From Ophioderma brevispina (taxonomy: Eukaryota > Echinodermata > Ophiuroidea > Amphilepidida > Ophiodermatidae): 64,000 nt of DNA. The notes under the pieces are model-generated. The model searched no databases. It was not told the DNA's origin and saw nothing but the letters and a program-made list of their open reading frames with translations. This document shows positions 21,921 to 33,257 of the stretch, piece by piece. Position numbers and translations under genes: made by a program. The first letter of the stretch is position 1, and every line of letters begins with the position of its first letter. The stretch is from NCBI GenBank assembly GCA_023653785.1, contig JAMKCH010049418.1, forward strand, positions 1 through 64,000, in the 5' to 3' direction.

Positions 21921-22602
21921 TTTTGACCACCACCTCATGCTCCGGGAGCATAGGGTTGTGGCAACCGTTCCAGAGCGGAGCTATTCTTTATATTGAGGCT
22001 GGACAACAATAGCTAGTAGGTGATTAATTCCTAATGTTCTCAAGGTGTATACTAGAGTGGTATAAAGGTGTATACGAAAGTGTGAGCCTGACCTCTAGTA
22101 TTTTGTTTAGGGGGGGACTGTTAAATCAATAGCCAGCCATGTGGGGGACAAGATAGACGACCTTCAAGTACTATATACATTCACCGATCAATTGATCCCG
22201 GTGATCGATAAACATGAATTCGATTGACAGCCTATGTATTGTAGTCCTGGAATGTACGAATTGTACACAACATGTTCTGGTGGATGACGTCATATTGAAT
22301 TACAGTCTATAGTTTACCTACACAGGCTATTTTTTGTTCTGGAGAAGCAGTTTGGTAACAGCTTCCTTAATTTTTGGATTAATGTTATCAAGGACCCAAT
22401 CCTCGCTGGTCTTAAGCTTGTGTTAGGTAGCTGACTCATGATACAGTGGTTCTCGGGTTCGAATCTTGCTACTGTCTTTGAATATATACATTTTTTTATT
22501 TTTTCAGATTAGGAGGGGAAAACTGTAAGTCCAAAAAAAAAAATAAGCTGCCCTTGAGGTTCGTGAGAGAGATGCTCCTGGAGCATGGGTGGTGGATCAA
22601 AA
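21921..22602. mobile_element. Candidate ~680-bp element with inverted ends
   Basis: TTTTGACCACCACCTCATGC...CCGGGAGCAT at 21921-21951 is inverted at 22572-22602 as ATGCTCCTGGAGCATGGGTG...GTGGATCAAAA. The core ATGCTCCNGGAGCAT is itself palindromic. The flanking CCACCACC/GGTGGTGG match is what supports a true terminal repeat. Confidence 0.55.
22440..22495 (+). other. tRNA-like relic with B-box
   Basis: TTCTCGGGTTCGAATCTTGC contains a Pol III B-box match (GGTTCGAATC). The upstream A-box and acceptor-stem pairing are not convincing. It may be a tRNA-derived SINE relic. Confidence 0.3.
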
Positions 22603-23489
22603 ACTACCGCGTGCATTTTAGTTTGATCAGAAGATTTAAACCACAGGGGACCCTGAAAGGGTCTACTGTCTGGTTGGTCTGTCTACACGGGCGGTAGAAT
22701 CAATTCATTAATCCACTCTACCGTCCATGAAAGAAATTATAGTCAATCAACTTCAAACGTGGACACCCCGTGATATGAACATGATTATGGGTCATGTGCG
22801 TACACTTTTGGACAGGTTATAAAATTAAGGAGCCTCATTGACCACCCATTTCATTGTCGTAGTTAATATGTTGTGCGCGCTTGATATTTTTGAACAACTT
22901 TGACACACATAGAATGAAAATCAATGATACAAGGTAAATACTGCACACAAAATTGATTATCGGTGTGAAGGAATGATGAAATTGGTTTTGCATTCTACAA
23001 CTCCAATTTTTTCAGGACTATATTCTAATGACCTTTTGCTTTAAAGTCAAGAATTTACAGTATAAAAATGAATTAAAGGGGAAATTCTTATGCTGATTGA
23101 AAAAGAAATTCTGCAGTTTACCATGCAATTGCAATTTACCCTATTTTTGCCATTTTTTTCTGTTTCGTTGAATTGTCAAAAGGGGATCAGGAAATTTTAT
23201 ATGGTAGTTGCCATGGTAAAACTCTAAAAGGACTCAAAATGAAAACCCTCTTAAAACATTTAATATATCAATGAGCAAACTTTTTGAAAAACAAAATATT
23301 GTTTAATAATGGAAAAATTATGACTTTCTTTTGCTTTTAAACAAAACCTGAGAAAATACAAAAAAAATGCATTTTGGCTTAGTTTGTGCATATAAAATAT
23401 CATAATTCCAAAAATATACAAAACATGTTCTCTTTTTAAACCCAAGGCATCCATCTCAATACATTTTGATGTAGGTTTTTTGGAGTTTG
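22603..23489. other. Noncoding
   Basis: CGGGCGGTAGAATC and CTCTACCGTCCATGA near 22690-22735 form a loose inverted pair. The rest is AT-rich and unassigned. Confidence 0.35.
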
Positions 23490-25385
23490 AGGAGAATTGG
23501 AATATTAGTATTTTTTTACTTTATTTTCAATTTGGGGGTTAAAATTAGCAAATCACCTAAAAATTACAAATCCCCCCCAAAAAGCATACCAATAGCTGCA
23601 TTACAATTTGTTTATTCAACAAATAACCAAAATTTATGTGATAAGTATTAATGACAGCAAATAAAGTTGTACTAAATTGTTACAGCAACATATATCTAAT
23701 ATTTGACATTTTGGTTATAAAAAAAATGAAAAAGCAAATAATTGAAAATTACGTTTAACCCAAATGAAAAAGGCTAACCCAAACACATCAGTCAACATAC
23801 ACTTTTCAACTTGGGGGTAAATTTAAAAATAGAATATACTAAATAATATTATCATCACTGAAACACTGATGGAATATTTTTTCTAGGTACAAATCAAGTA
23901 TGGGTTAAAAAATTGGCAAAATTCACTATTAAAAATGAATTGTCCCCCAAATCACATCCAATTTTCTTTCCCTCTTGGTCTCTTTTTATACTTCATTACT
24001 ATTTGGGTACTCAAAAATATCAAATAATATGTAACAAGTATCTTAAAAGTGAAGGGTGTACTAGTTTACTTGTCAAGTTAGAGCTATTGTAATGATTTGA
24101 CATTTTTGCGAAAAAAAAAAATTAAAAAAAGTAATACACAAAAAAAACACCACCAACATCCAAAATAATCGGGCCACGTCAATTTCAGAAAGTTCAGCAA
24201 GTAACAGGAAATTACAAAAAGGAGAATTACTAATAATATCAACATCATTAGGAGCTTGAATAGTTTTTTTCTATGTAAAAATCCGTTTTGGGTGGTTTTG
24301 GGTAAAATGGCAAAATCACTAAAATTCACATTTTACCCCAAAATCATTACCAATCTGCTTCATATAAATATTTCTACCACAAATATCAAATCGATGTGCA
24401 TAAGATTCTTACCTTTTTTCAGAGCAATATGAAGCGTGTACCAATGTAACTTTTCTAAGGTATAAGATATTTTAATATTGCATTTTTGGTTTAAAAACTT
24501 AAAAGTATGAAAAATGCATCTTTAACTTCCAAAATAAACACATGGTCATGGCAATATTTTCAGAAAATGCCAGCTAAGTAAAATTCAAAAAGTAGAATAT
24601 ACTAGATAATATTATTATCACTAGAAGCTAGAATATTTTTCTATGTAAAAATTAGTTTTTGGGTAAACAGTGCAAAAATCATAAACATTAACATTTTCCA
24701 AAATCATACCAATATGCTTCTTATCATATTTCTAATCATAAATATCAAATTATGTGAAATAAAGTATTCTTCACATAAATATTGAAGGCTTGTACCAACA
24801 GTACTTTTCAATTATAGATATTGTAAATTGAACATTTTGGTTTAAAAAAATAAAAATTATGAAAAAAGTCGTATTTTAACTAAAAAATAACAACAGTCTG
24901 TCACTTGACAGGAAATGCCATGCCAAGTAAAAATCCAAAAAGAGAACTTACTAGATAACATTATTTATTCACTAGAAGCTCTGGAAATATTTTTTCTTCT
25001 ATCTAAAAATGTCAGTTTATGGGTTTTAAAATTGGCAAAAAATCACTGAAAAAATTAATATTTCTCCCCAAAATCACACCATTTATGCCTCATTACATAT
25101 AGTTGTACTCATAAATATCAAAATCTTATATGTAATAAGGAGTCTTCACAGCAAATAGGAAGGCGTTGTACTCTAATGTAACATTTCAAACCTTAAATAA
25201 AAAATTTTGTAATATTTGCAAATTTTTGACGTAAAAAAAATTAAAAATAATGAATAAATGCATTATTTCAACCCAAAAATAAAACTCCGGCAACGTCACT
25301 GTAGAAATTCCAGCCAGGTAAATTTAAAAAAGAGTAGAAATATTGAATAATATTAACATTATTTAGATAGCTCTGGAATTTGGGG
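23490..25385. repeat. Satellite-like tandem array, unit about 365 bp, ~5 copies
   Basis: The landmark CCCCAAAATCAYACCAATNTGC-like sequence falls near 23575, 23945, 24338, 24700 and 25066, a spacing of about 360-390. Each copy also carries ACATTTTGGTTTAAAAAA, a CAAGTAAAAATNCAAAAAG block and TACTAGATAATATTATTATC with AGAAGCT. The copies are very AT-rich and diverged, so the array is old. It ends next to a B-box tRNA-like motif. Confidence 0.85.
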
Positions 25386-25440
25386 TTTCGAACCGGGCAC
25401 CCCAATATCAAGAAGTTGGCCTCTTACTATCTTGTACAGT
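25380..25440 (-). other. tRNA-like relic with B-box
   Basis: On the minus strand GTGCCCGGTTCGAAACCCCA contains GGTTCGAAACC. It is preceded by AAGAGGCCAACTTCTTGATA, which resembles an anticodon-arm remnant. No full cloverleaf could be drawn. Confidence 0.3.
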
Positions 25441-25629
25441 TGTTAAACAGTAAAAATACCATTTAATGACATTGTGACAGTTAGTGACGTTACAGGGGTC
25501 AAAGGGCAAGTCACCTCAAGGGGTATTAAGGGGATACCATCCGTTCCCAAACGGCCGTCTTGTTAATTAGATCTGTTCCCAGGTCTAGTTTTATACTGTT
25601 TCTTGAAAAAAATGAAGAAGGATATAGCA

Positions 25630-26620
25630 GGGGACTGTAGTGTGTGAAAGAGTGTGCGCTTCCGGATAAAATTGTAATTTTGCAAACAAGTACTTTAGGC
25701 ATGATAATCCATCAAATTGATGGAAGCACTTGCCACCCCCCCACCTAATGGAGATCCCAGCTGGGTTCAACAGGGGTCAAAAATTTAAATGTCCGGGTTG
25801 CTAATAAAATGGCCACACCATGGTGTTTGTCTGGTTACAAGGAGTCCAAAAAGGTATTAGTTTACACATCTATGCTTATAGTTCCCGATGTACGCAGGGT
25901 TAGGTAAAAACTGTAAAAAATGGTAAAAAAGCAATTTTGGTGGTACATGGGTGCAAAAAGTAAAAAGTTGCTTTGATTCAGTAATATGTGGTGCAAATGC
26001 TTTCCCTAGCTTAGAGGAATGAAATAAGGAATAATTTGCTTTCCATTTTCTGTTATGCTTAGTTTTCAGTTTATCCACACATCGTTACAGGTCAATAGAT
26101 CCAAAGCTGCCATAGTTATTGACTTTATTCGCCATTTTCGGTAATAACCAGGGGATCATGTAAGATAGTCAAAAAACTATTCCTATATTTCTATGTTTAT
26201 GAGCGAATCTAATCAACAATTGAACCACATTTTACAAAAATTGGAGCAACTTTCTATATTTTTGACAACCGTATAAAACCAAAATGCCTTTTTACCATTT
26301 TTACAGTTACTCATTAATCTCTAAACTATAGTCACAGGGTAGTTATATAAACGATACCTTTTTAGAATTTTTGTTAACCATGACATGATCATCATGGTGT
26401 TCTTTCAACACAATCAGAACATTTAAAAATTGTTAACCTAGTCTGTGTATACCTTGAATCCAAGATGAGGGGCATGACAACGGGTGTGGCAAGTGCTTGC
26501 CATCAATTTTTTTTGGATTATCATGCTATAAAGAACTGCCTCCCTGTACCACCAAAATTCACAATTTTATCAAGAGATTTGCACCACGCCAAACGATCTG
26601 TGCACTATTATAGTCTCCCG
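25630..26620. mobile_element. ~1-kb foldback element, arms paired almost to the centre
   Basis: Left-arm blocks are CATGATAATCCATCAAATTG, AGCACTTGCCACC, TTTAAATGT, CCATGGTG, AAAAAGGTAT, ACTGTAAAAAATGGTAAAAA and GTTGCTTTGATTC. They reappear inverted and in reverse order on the right arm: GGTGTGGCAAGTGCT, GATTATCATGCTATAAAG and TTTACCATTTTTACAGTTAC. The symmetry centre is near 26125. It has no coding capacity. Confidence 0.85.
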
Positions 26621-26639
26621 TAATACATATGGCCTTGGA

Positions 26640-26835
26640 TACAGCAATGTTTTATTGGTCCGCCGTACTATAGTCAGGAGATTCTAAGTCCTGGTTTTAT
26701 AGTCCAGGGGATGTACAACTTCTAGAAACTTACAGTCCGTCGGCTCTGTACCAGGATTGAAAGTCCGGCACGTGGAGATGCAAGTCCGGGGTGGATTATC
26801 ACTCCTTAGGAATTTGTGTCCAAATCTAGAAGGAC
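26640..26835. repeat. Cluster of AGTCC(G/A)GG words
   Basis: TATAGTCAGG, TAAGTCCTGG, TATAGTCCAGG, CAGTCCGTCGG, AAGTCCGGCA and AAGTCCGGGG occur within about 120 bp. Related AGTCCGG words reappear at 30165-30370, beyond the 60-bp array. Confidence 0.5.
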
Positions 26836-27183
26836 TACAGTGCTAGTAGAGATGGTGTGCTGGTCGAGCATGACTATCATTCTTATCATATTTGAGGACA
26901 GTGGCGGCCGCCCACGGAGGGAAGGAGGAATTTGAGCCCCCCCCATCTTGTGAAAATTAGGCCAAATTAGAAATTTTGTTTAAAATCGCAATTTTAGGTA
27001 TGTTCATGACTATTTTTGGTAAATTTCCATGACTTTGACCCCCCCCCCACACCACCACCACCATGATGCTCGTGCCGTCGTTGTTATGTATTGACAAAAC
27101 TGTCGGGACGCTTTACATGACGTATCGAAAATCGTCCGTTCTCCACCTTCAATTCTCTCAAATTGCACTTGATCGTTTGTAAG

Positions 27184-27482
27184 ACAACCTTCCCAGAACG
27201 TTTCGAAGGTTTATTGGACAAACAAGCACGAAAGAAAGAAAACCGCAAGCCTTGTTTGACTATCATAATCGTCCCTTTAGAAAACATGCTATGAATTTCT
27301 TCGGGCACGACAGAAATTACTAAAATATTATCTTATTACAAAAAGACGGCGTTATTCGGCTTATTCACTTCCGGTTTGATCTAACACATTTGGTGTAAAG
27401 CATCAAAAAAACCTGGGTTCGATAAAAAAAAATTGAGGGCGCTTCTCTATGGAAATGTCTCTTTAAGTTGACGGGTTCGGAC
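27184..27482 (+). repeat. Dispersed repeat, copy 2 (partner at 2744-3033)
   Basis: It matches 2744-3033 block for block in the same orientation, with many short indels. Confidence 0.85.
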
Positions 27483-27702
27483 ACAATTCTTGTTTTCTCG
27501 TATTCTGTTCAAAAAATTACTCGCTATGATCAATCGTTAATGTCAGGTGTTAATACCATAATATCGTGCAAAAACATCAGCTAGGTTTAGTTGTTCGATC
27601 ATTCACTAAATTGTTTCATATAAATGAAGTCTGCATGTAATCCATAATATCACAAAAACCCTTATACATTACAATGCATCTTGTAAAGATAGAGGTAAAA
27701 TC

Positions 27703-28500
27703 TAACCCTCGTCTGACCGGAGCCCCATTTTTTGTTTACAAAACTCCCAGGGGGGGGGGTGGTTACCACCCGCTGTGATTTGCGTTACTGAAACATCGTT
27801 CCTGTAAAATTTGGTACCACAGGGTTTTAGCTTAGAGTTTTTCTTTTCCAGGGATCAAAATGAGTACCAACATCCACATTAATGACGTCACTATGACGTC
27901 ATTGTTGAGGAAAGTACAAAAACACTGAAATGAGGTTGTGACATTGAAATTTAGCGAATCAAAACATTAGTATAGCACATAAAGTGCTATCATTATATAC
28001 GTAAACTAGTCATTTTCCATCAAGTAGAACCACAAACCGCATGAAAATCGAATATCCTAAACCTTTTTGATCGAAATAATGAATTTGCCCTGATGTGTGT
28101 CTATTATGAATTGACCAATTTGCTAAACATGCGAAATTTATGCCATTATTGTGACGTAATGAGGCATGATGGTACTCATTTTGGTATCAACGGAAAGAGG
28201 AGGACCATGCTATCTTTTGGTACTCAAACATCAAGTGCTGTGCGTTTAATGTGTTGTGCTAGGCATGTTGGGAATTCTCTCCGAAGAGGGGGTGGTTGCC
28301 AACCCCTATCTATCACTCTGGGATCACCCTTTGTTATTTTCCCCACACCCCGGGTATGTTTGTTCTTTGGATGAAAAGGGAGCGGACGAGTCAATTGAGA
28401 ATTAGATTAAATTTGGCAACCAAAGAACGGGGGTTTTAGAATGCCGGGGAAAAAACCTGAAGGGGGTGGTAACCCCCGTCCCTTCGGTAGACGAGGGTTA
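27703..28500. mobile_element. 798-bp foldback element, TAACCCTCGTC ends
   Basis: The left end TAACCCTCGTCTGACC mirrors the right end GGTAGACGAGGGTTA. Next inward, GGTGGTTACCACC mirrors GGGTGGTAACCCCC. Further in, ATCAAAATGAGTACCAACAT mirrors ATGGTACTCATTTTGGTATC, next to ATGACGTCACTATGACGTCA / GTGACGTAATGAGG. Related right-end sequence occurs at 56190-56280 and 41045-41130. Confidence 0.85.
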
Positions 28501-29221
28501 TATTTTTCGGCTATAGTATTATGGAGATCTTGAGAATATGTTGAATTGACTAACATTGTAATAAGGTGATGAATGGAATGCTATAACATAGTATAATACA
28601 TAATTGTAATAATCATGTCCGGATATTTATGGACATTTGAATTTGCCCAGCCATAATTTCAAATACAAATATTCGAATTCAGTAAAAGTCTGTCAAGTCA
28701 GCAAAAAGCCTAACTCACAAACGTAGTATACTATTATATCACAACTGTCTTAAAAAAATCCTTTATTTGTATGACGTCAAGGGAAAAATCAGGAGGGGTT
28801 TTAGCGATCAAATTCCCCAGGCCGGTGAGCACCGGGGGCGGGTGGGCTGGCGAAAGGAGGCGGACACCTCAAATTCCAAAAAAACCAAAACATTAAAGCT
28901 AAAAAGGCCTAACAAAAGGTCAGCAAATAGGACTTTGCGAGCGGATCGAGTTTTGTCGAAAAAAGTGAACACATTTTATAAAAAGGTCCACTTTTTGCCA
29001 AAGCTAAATCCCCCCGTCTTTTTTTCTGTTTTTTTGGTTTAGGGAGGCTGAATTAGGAGATAATTCCCATTTGGCCAAAATGGCCCATGCACCTCCAGAA
29101 CAATCTGGTCACGGGCAGGCATCCCTTTGGTCGACCGGGGAAGTTATGTAAAATAATAACGGGTTTTATATTCCTTGGTCCCCATTTACCCATTACATGT
29201 TTCGCGAAGGGAATAATGTTC
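28501..29221. other. Noncoding spacer
   Basis: It contains a GC-richer patch at 28810-28860 (CCCCAGGCCGGTGAGCACCG) and AAAAAGGTCCACTTTTTGCC near 28980, similar to words in the CAGGCCCGTACG family. No gene is supported. Confidence 0.35.
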
Positions 29222-29830
29222 TGACATTAATGGCCCAGTGGACGTTCAAAATGTTGTATCATGCTCCCCTGGGCCATGGTAATGGATATTAAGTCCAGTG
29301 GACAACTAACACTGGGATATGGTCCCTTGGACCATGGTATATGATATAATGTCCCAGTGGACAATAACACTGGGTATATGGTCCCAAGGACCACGATGAT
29401 GGACAGAAAGTCCAGTGGGGACTACACATGGGTTACCATGGTCCCTGGACCATGGTATTGATACTTAATGTCCAATGGACAAACTAACAATGGTATCATG
29501 GTCCCCTGGACCATTATCTGATATTAAGGGTCCAGTGGACAACTAAAACACTGGGTAGCATGGTCCCCTGGGACCATGATAATGGATTATTAAGATTTCG
29601 GTGGACACTAACACTGGGTATCCAAAATAATTGTCCCTTGGACCATGCATCTGATATTAATGTCGACGTGGACAACTAAACAATGGGTATTTAATGGTCC
29701 CTTGGACCATGGTATATGTATTAAGTCCAGTGGACAATAACACTGAGTACCATGGTCCCCTGGACCGTGGTGAGGAGATTATTGGTCCTGTGGACAACTA
29801 AACAATAGGAGACTGTAATCCATGGACAGT
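29222..29830. repeat. 60-bp tandem array, 10 copies, each with two palindromes
   Basis: AGTCCAGTGGACAACTAACA-like starts lie near 29233, 29293, 29353, 29411, 29471, 29530, 29595, 29662, 29725 and 29785. Each unit contains GTCCANTGGAC (a palindrome) and, about 25 bp later, TGGTCCCCTGGACCA (a second palindrome), then a T/A spacer such as ATGATATTAA. Copies differ mostly by single-base indels. Confidence 0.9.
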
Positions 29831-30375
29831 GCTTCCTGAGTTTATAGTCCGGGATATTTGATATTAAGCTTCATTTTCTTCCATCGTTGCACGGCTAACA
29901 AATAACATTGAAAAAAATCTTGCGTTCGGTATCCAAGCCCATTTCATTGTGTCAAAAACATTACGCAACTAAAAAACTAACAGAGAGAAAATAAAAAGCT
30001 ATACTAACAATCCCCGCAGAAGGATTCGAACCTCGGTCATTGGATTCGGAACAAAGTCATTAGAATTTGAAAGTCCTAGTACCTTGCCGTACACACGGAA
30101 TGGGTATTGACAAGCCCCGCTGTATCGCGGACACTGATGTAATTTTACTGCTGTAAAAGGCACTATAGTCCGGTGGGGGGATATAGGCCACGGTAGTTTC
30201 GCATTTACACAACTAGGCTAAAAATACATGATGTGCAGTGAGGGCTACCATTCCTAGGTGCAGTTGTCCAGTGGAGCCTCGGTATAGGAGTCATAGTCCG
30301 GAGGAGCATTCTACTCATATGCGGTTAGGACAACAACATCCCGCCGGACTATAATATCTTCCGGACTATATTTGC
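29831..30375. other. Flank of the array with more AGTCCGG words and a tRNA-like relic
   Basis: At 30008-30085 (minus) CCGAGGTTCGAATCCTTCTG carries a B-box. CACTATAGTCCGGTGGGG, GTTGTCCAGTGGAGCC, CATAGTCCGGAGGAGC and two CCGGACTATA words lie at 30165-30370. No gene was found. Confidence 0.45.
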
Positions 30376-31608
30376 GCTTTCACACCGGCTTTGATTTTCA
30401 AGAAGTCTACTAAACATAACTAACCGCTAATCTTATGGCTTCATACTCGAAAGGAAAATCTTACAAATAGCCATAATCGGATCATTGATAAGGTGAAAAA
30501 TCATGTTTCATCGAAAGATGGACTTACCAGGAGAAGAGAAAAGAGACGCAGATGAAACAAGTTATTGTCAATCGTTACGGTGTGGAAAATGGGTAAACAG
30601 GTTAGGAAAGGAGAGATTAAGGGATGTGTCTATTCAAAGTCGCGTTGATGGTTTAAAGTAATGAAAAGGAGTCAACTGGGCATTGATGAGTATGATAGTG
30701 ATTCTAGGAATTATAAGTGTACACGATCCTAGATTTAAGGTTTCCCTCTAACTCTAACCCTAATCAGATCCCTTTTATCCCTAAATTTAAATACAGCGTT
30801 GACAAACAAATTGAAAACCCATGGAAAGTCAATATATTGCACAAAGTTTGCTTTTGTCACCTTTACTAGGCTATTTAAAACAAGGAAGAATAATATGTGT
30901 AACAACTCGTCCCAAAACACAAATAGTTCAATCCCTTACACTTAACTAGTTAGGTTAGAGTATTTCAAGTAGTCAAAAAACTGTATAATGTGCCTTCCTG
31001 TTTTAAACATCTCCGCTAAATTTCCTGATGTGGTTAGTTATTATAATTCCCTGAGCTGTTAGATCATGACTGGGTTTTTTTGGAGAAATGATGTATCATC
31101 AGACTTACATCAGAATTCAAAATTAGCTTGCAAATGCCGTAATATCTTCATTTAAAAACAAACAAATTAAAGTCCTTGGCTCTTGATTTACAGAGATCAT
31201 GCAATTTCTATGTGGATACGATTTGAATGACGGAGAGATGCTACGATTCGGTGTTTCTAGAAATACCTACTCCAGGAATCTCGAAAATTGTTCATACCTC
31301 TCGTGTTCTGTCATTACTTCTTGCTGTGTTATTTCAAACATGAGTTTTCACTTGCAGGTTCCAAGAGTTGTGAAATCCCAACATGAGACGCTTTGTGGCT
31401 TCAAAACATTACATTTTTTAATGATACAGAAAATAACATCACTGCTGTGCCATAGGTCACGACCAGAAAGAAAATGTAAAAGCTCAAACAAGAAGAGACT
31501 GGCGATCCACCTATTTGCGGATTCCTGCATATCCATACACTATGACATAAGTTGTTTGCTGCCCAATGATATATGATAAAGATGACAATCAACGGTAATA
31601 TTGACTAA
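30376..31608. other. Noncoding
   Basis: A 125-codon frame at 31199-31576 has no splice context or recognisable domain and looks accidental. Confidence 0.35.
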
Positions 31609-31975
31609 CACTGTTCCGTAAAATTACGGAACTTTCTGGCAGCAGATTCCAGGACATTTTAGGTGGAAATTTAAAAATTTTCTGTTGCCAATTAACGGAA
31701 CTTTGACAGTTTTTTTAATTTTACAGAAACTGGCTCATATTACGGAAACAAAAAATGTGTATTTAAACAGAATTTTTCCGTAATTTAAAATTCGCGGAAA
31801 CCCAAAATAAAAAATTTTTTTTAATTTTTTAGTTTTTTGAAATTTTTGAAATCATGTCCGTGAAATTAACATTTTTTTATGTTTTTTGTTTTTTATTGTT
31901 ATTGTTGTCTCAAACAGATTTTCCGGAAATTTACGGAAACTCTGTTTTCTTATTTACGGAAATTTTTAAACAGTG
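31609..31975. mobile_element. ~367-bp MITE with CACTGTT ends and TTCCGTAA subterminal words
   Basis: The left end CACTGTTCCGTAAAATTACG is mirrored by TTACGGAAATTTTTAAACAGTG on the right. The words TTACGGAA, TTTCCGTAA and CGGAAA occur about nine times in both orientations, as expected for subterminal transposase sites. No flanking duplication could be assigned. Confidence 0.65.
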
Positions 31976-33137
31976 CATGATGTCATTAACTAACGGGGTG
32001 ACCCAGGGTGTCGTGCAACGCTTACCTAAGGTTAGATGACAGGAATCGCATCATACCTTTTGATTAAGATGACAGCGATAACATTCAACATGAGACAGAT
32101 CACGAGACATCTTGGGTTTTAACGGGTCCCAAGGAATTGCCAGATTTAACACCTTAACAAATTTAGCAACAAGATATTTTATACAAAATTTTGTAAAAAA
32201 AGTTTACATTTTCGGCCAATGACAGTGATAACTTCAATGATATACAATGAAGAAAGAAGATGACACACGGATAAAGGGTTGTATCTAAGGGACCTGCTTG
32301 CTTTCTTACAAGAAATCACCCACAGGCTAGATTTTGCGGGAAAGTTTAAAATTACCATCTGTAAATTCAACCGCAAAATAAACTATGACGACTGTGTGGT
32401 GGCTGGTTTAGTTTTAGCGTACTATACTCGATAAGAGTTTATATATATACCTCATATATTAGATTCCTGTCATCGGATTGGTTTAAAAGTGGAGGCATGA
32501 ATTTAATTAGCTTCAAGAATTGAACCAAGAATGAACTTTGCACTGGGGAGAGAGGGCCAATCTCATTAAGGAACTATGCCCGGGACACTATTCCCAGCAT
32601 AGAGACTGCCGCGTACGGACTATCCATCCGTATTATGAGTTTACATATTGAAGCTGGGGGTAAGAGATGAATATAAGCAGAACCGTATTTTGTTTACTAG
32701 TATGTGGGGATCTGTGCTGAGTTGTAAAGTCTGAGACAAACCGTGAAGCAAGAGCAAGGGAATGGCTGATTCGCAGCATCAGTAGGCCTATTCATGCTTT
32801 GAGGTGGTTGTTACTGATCGTACCTTGAAACATATCCCTCTGATGGTGACAGCGACCGGTCATAGCGCATACGGCCGTTCGCGCTTTGCGTTTTGGAAAT
32901 AAAAGTGGCTGGCGCCCACGGCATCGGCACTCAGGTTTGACGGGTCGCTGGCAACGATTTTCTACCGTTGATAGGCACCTTAGATCCAAAGATTTCTGAA
33001 TTAAATCAAGAGACAACATTGTGTTGGAATTAGGTGATTTGATAACAGAAATGATAAGTTTGGAATTATCAGATTTAGTGTGAGTGTGTTTGTTTTATAG
33101 TGTTGGGAAATAGTTTTAAGGCTTGGTGATGTAAAAG
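31976..33137. other. Noncoding, with a CpG-richer patch near 32850-32960
   Basis: GACCGGTCATAGCGCATACG through ACGGGTCGCTGGCAACG is locally GC- and CpG-rich. It lies just upstream of the candidate first exon at 33138, which might suit a promoter. No TATA box or initiator is evident. Confidence 0.3.
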
Positions 33138-33257
33138 ATGGCGGAATCGGAGCGCAGGGAAAAGTTGTACACATCTTGCCCGACAAAAAAAAATGTGCAA
33201 GAAGTCGATGACGGCGATCCGTTTGGACTCCCAACATCACTTCGCAAAACCAGAAAG
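33138..33257 (+). CDS. Possible first coding exon, product unknown
   Basis: AAAAGATGGCGG gives an ATG at 33138 in reasonable translation-start context. An open run of 40 codons follows. The peptide starts MAESERREKLYTSC and continues KKNVQEVDDGDPFGLP, then a basic end, SLRKTRK. The sequence AAG|GTTGAT at 33258 could be a weak donor. Read through, the frame stops at 33267-33269. MAESERR followed by an acidic patch looks like a real N-terminus, and a CpG-richer patch lies upstream. No downstream exon could be tied to it and no family is recognised. A chance short frame is the main alternative. Confidence 0.35.

Noticed and set aside
28093..28374. 93-codon frame inside the foldback element
   Set aside because: The position is not preserved in the related copy at 55640-56290, and the element shows no coding constraint.
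30008..30085. Functional tRNA gene on the minus strand
   Set aside because: Only the T-arm/B-box is recognisable. Acceptor-stem pairing and the D-arm fail, so it is noted only as a relic.
31199..31576. 125-codon frame on the plus strand
   Set aside because: Low-information peptide without domain, with overlapping frames on the opposite strand. Treated as chance.
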